NCBI GenBank assembly: GCA_002633005.1
Contig: NMRA01000527.1
Coordinates: 188,001-252,000, forward strand
Direction: 5' to 3'
DNA length: 64,000 nt
From: Phoronis australis
Taxonomy: Eukaryota > Phoronida > Phoronidae
The translations under genes were made by a program, and so were the position numbers. Position 1 is the first letter of the stretch. Every line of letters starts with the position of its first letter. Shown piece after piece: positions 61,601-64,000 of the stretch. A model generated the notes under the pieces. That model did no database searches and was not told the origin of the DNA. It worked only from the letters and a program-made list of their open reading frames with translations.

Positions 61601-63441
61601 ATTCAAAGGTTGACAATAATGTATGTTTGTGTATGATCTTGAGGTAATAAAAAACTGCTAGTCAAATTTTGTTTTTCGCGTATTGCATCTCAGTCAAACT
61701 GGCGTTAGCAGATTTAACTAATGTCGCTGGCTGTTTACTATTTCTTTCGTCAGCCCCCACGTAAGCGTGACTGTGTGAATTATCGTTTCCACATCCTCTT
61801 TTTAGCCATCCAGAATAATTTTGTTAATACATTGGCCAGTTTCAGCCTGAACAAAAATTCTTACCATTCTAGTCTGAAATATCTACCACGTAGACTGACT
61901 GAAAATTGGCGGACAGTGGGTAAGAGATGCACGCAGCTAGCTACGGGCATGGGCTTAGGGAACATCGAGCCGGGAAATATCGGAATTGACTTGACATCGC
62001 AGTTTTGGGGAACATTGGCAATGGAGGAACATCGTAAACAATTGGGTCTTTTGTAGCAACAGCTTAAAAGTACATAGTCACGCCCGCTTTTGATACTTAG
62101 GACTGTCGCTATTCTCTTTGGCGACTTTGTTGTGGTGCACGTGCGCAAGTTCCCACACTTTGGAGTGCATGTTACCTTGACACCAACATGTGCTTGACAG
62201 GTGACTCAAACGTAGGCCCTACGTGCGTGCTGAATCCCGCCGCTATCTTTTGCCATAAAAAAACGAGGTGCATATATCGAAAGAGGCCGTTATATTACTT
62301 GACGGCATTTATAAATCACGATTGTCAGCCGACTGAGACATTGCGCGCCAACAGCCTGACCGAACAGTGCCGCAGAGCGATTTTGCAAGTGATATAAATA
62401 GGATAATCTGGAAATCCTGCATGAAAAATAAATGTTTTTCCACCACGACGTTTGGTAAGGTGATCGTTTAAGAATAAATTGAAACATCGCTGTTTTGTGG
62501 CGTTTTATCACATATTTATGCCGTGGCTCGAAATTTTATTGTTGATTGACGAGTGGCACACCCCGATTCTTGTCTTAGGCCTACCTCTTTGCCGAGCATG
62601 TTTGGCACAACGGCAAGTGAGCAATGCCGGGCGGTCGAGATAAAAAAGCTAGCCGCAGAACCATACGCTGAAAATGTCATTGAGTCACAGAGTGTCGACA
62701 TCCCAAACGCAAAAAACATCTGAGTTAGGCGCACTTTAGCAAGGTCACGTGTTGAAATATTTGCAATCCAAGTAGAGGCTGCGTGGTCTCTGGTCGTCTG
62801 CGCTGCGCAGGGCAAAGTAACAAGACCGCAGGACGGCACGGGACTATTACTCAGCAATTCTGTAAATTTAATAGAGTGAATAACTAATCTGAGGGCAAGA
62901 GAACCTTTGTTGGGATCATCCGCTGTTATGACATTTTCCCCGTCATGTGGCGACGTGACGATAACGGTCTTTGAAAAGTGCTACGCGTTCCGAGTGCGTG
63001 TGTGTTGTGGGTACTTAGATCACGAGGTAAGATTAACCGCCCAGGGCAGTTGCCTGTCGTAATAAGCGCCCATGTTCGGTTAACCGCCCACCCTGGATTT
63101 CTTGAAATTTCACATTTAAGCGCCCATGTCTGGTTAACCGCCCACCCCCGATTTTTTGGGTTTGCCAATTTAACCGCCCAGGGCGTTAACCCGAACGATT
63201 ACGGTAGTTCAAACTCAGTAATAATATGGTATCAATATAAAGATGTAGTCACAAAAATTGATCATATACCTTGGCAAGCCTCTGTGAAGGGCAGCCTGTG
63301 AGACTGGAAGAAATGTGCTGAGAGGTCACATGACTGCAGGTCAAGGTCAACCAGAAGGGGACAGTTTTTAATGATGTCCACAATGCTGGCAGTGCAGCAG
63401 TCACCCAGTGGGTTGAAGGACAGGTCAAGTCTGGTCAGTGA
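58653..63441 (-). CDS. TONSL C-terminal leucine-rich repeats, last four exons
   Basis: Minus-strand exons 63270-63441, 60234-60400, 59615-59688 and 58653-59004 (stop TAG... read as TAA at 58653-58655). They join in phases 1, 0, 2 and encode 254 residues. The repeats read SLTRLDLSFNPLGDCC, LLVDLDLQSCDLSAHFF, GRGLTRLHIALNKLGSTG, LHVLNLNGVVDANETNQ, LQTLCLSNCHLSSSV, LKKVILSGNPRLCNRDM and LQTLWVEGCGLSSPLDSDF. Each has the position-matched equivalent in the C-terminus of human TONSL as I recall it (LLDLQAC, LQTLALSHNALG, LDLSANPEISC, LSGCAVQGPLG), including the short non-repeat tail. TONSL with MMS22L recognises newly made histone H4 at replication forks and promotes RAD51-dependent repair. The C-terminal LRRs are the MMS22L-binding part. 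The TPR, ankyrin and ubiquitin-like regions must lie beyond the right edge. Intron 63269-60401 hosts a large transposon-like insertion. Confidence 0.9.
60719..63206. mobile_element. Possible 2.5-kb TA-flanked terminal-inverted-repeat element
   Basis: The left end CCGTAATCGTTCGGGTTAAC and the exact inverted match at the right end are each preceded or followed by TA, the same ends as the 163-bp element at 38647. About 200 bp inside each end are arrays of GGTTAACCGCCCA-like boxes, four to six per side. The 2-kb interior has higher CpG than its surroundings, a 164-bp tandem duplication, an exon-like frame FKNAAGVKTSAFSNFVCRAE ending at a possible donor (about 61275-61430), and an open frame at 61721-62056 (ending LAMEEHRKQLGLL). 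I recognise no transposase. The alternative is two separate short elements that happen to flank unrelated sequence. Confidence 0.55.
60947..61274 (+). repeat. 164-bp perfect tandem duplication
   Basis: AGATGATGATCACAACGAGC begins both units (60947 and 61111). The units are identical except for one A/T difference, so the duplication is recent. Each unit ends in a pyrimidine-rich run before TTTGCAAAG. Confidence 0.97.
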
Positions 63442-64000
63442 CTGCCGGAGAGACAAAGAAGATTTGACTAATAGCATCTACAAATTTCACATAATTAGCA
63501 AATACAATGAAATTGTCTAAACTCAAATTTCTTATTCTGGTACACCGATGCAAATTAAGAGTAGTATGCCACATCAGTTACATCAAAGTGGATAGTTTCC
63601 AGTAGGAGAAATGTATCGCCATAGATAAGCAGTAACAATTGCAAAACTGTATATTTTCTGCAAGGCCACACACAAGTGAAAGATGCTGCCAAAACAGTCC
63701 AATGCAGTGCCAATTTGTTTTTTGACTTTTTTCTAATTTCCATGTTCAATAAATTCTGAAACATGTCAGATTCGACAAGCTTTTATCAGCTTTAACATTG
63801 CTTTCCAAGAGGGTCCCCACGTTTAATACAACGGTCCATTTTGCAACAATTGTAGCAATATGGACCAAACAAAATAAATGGGGAAATGTGTAATAAACCA
63901 GAGTGTTTCCTTAGGGAACTTCCAATAGCCAGCTCGAGGTACACCCACGGTCTACTCAGGGACACATAGACAGAGGTGACTGGAAAAATAGAAGCATATG
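63442..64000 (-). other. TONSL intron, partial
   Basis: Sequence upstream of the first visible TONSL exon. A pyrimidine-rich AG near 63982 opens a short frame on the minus strand, but it shows no leucine-rich repeat pattern, so I do not call an exon. Confidence 0.5.

Noticed and set aside
62926-63168. Minus-strand frame with repeated NPGWAVNRTWAL-like peptides
   Set aside because: The peptide repeat is a translation of the transposon's subterminal GGTTAACCGCCCA boxes, not a gene.
63900-63985. Possible additional TONSL exon after a TTTTTCCAG on the minus strand
   Set aside because: The open frame shows no leucine-rich pattern and no match to the neighbouring repeats. Left as intron.

Overview
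This is nuclear DNA from an animal, not from a bacterium or virus. It is AT-rich. Every confident gene is split by GT-AG introns whose phases agree from exon to exon, and the products are animal families: a ciliary coiled-coil protein, a mitochondrial NIPSNAP protein, a yippee-like zinc protein and the DNA-repair scaffold TONSL. Slow-evolving proteins, introns of hundreds of bases to several kilobases, and many diverged short transposons fit a marine invertebrate (deuterostome, lophotrochozoan, cnidarian or sponge). I cannot fix the species from sequence alone.

Layout. At 325-8371 (minus strand) lie the first six coding exons of CFAP73 (CCDC42B), whose 3' end runs off the left edge. Only 306 bp away, head to head, NIPSNAP1/2 starts on the plus strand and runs complete in ten exons to 23343 (280 aa). 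Its last intron holds an antisense, 5'-truncated remnant of a non-LTR retrotransposon with a C-terminal zinc knuckle and endonuclease-like domain. After about 6 kb without recognised coding sequence comes a complete four-exon yippee-like gene (YPEL, minus strand, 29276-36506, 121 aa). It also has a spliced 5' UTR whose first exon and promoter may lie about 15 kb upstream, near 51.9 kb. From 36.7 to 55 kb there is mostly intronic or intergenic sequence full of repeats, plus one unassigned 93-codon ORF at 50.2-50.5 kb. A small two- or three-exon gene of unknown function is proposed at 55.6-56.3 kb (plus strand). The right edge (58653-63441, minus strand) holds the last four exons of TONSL, encoding its C-terminal leucine-rich repeats.

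The genes are housekeeping or ciliary genes of unrelated pathways and do not form a cluster with a shared job. The one plausible regulatory link is the shared CFAP73/NIPSNAP upstream region, which carries an RFX X-box-like site.

The unusual content is in the repeats. It includes a TA-flanked terminal-inverted-repeat family with subterminal arrays, with one possible 2.5-kb member in a TONSL intron. There is also a 0.75-kb repeat present as two inverted copies 46 kb apart, a same-orientation family of about 0.2 kb with at least six copies, a tRNA-like SINE family, several minisatellites, and a 222-bp duplication that begins right after an ambiguous base and may be an assembly artefact. I saw no CRISPR array, operon, rRNA or intact tRNA gene.
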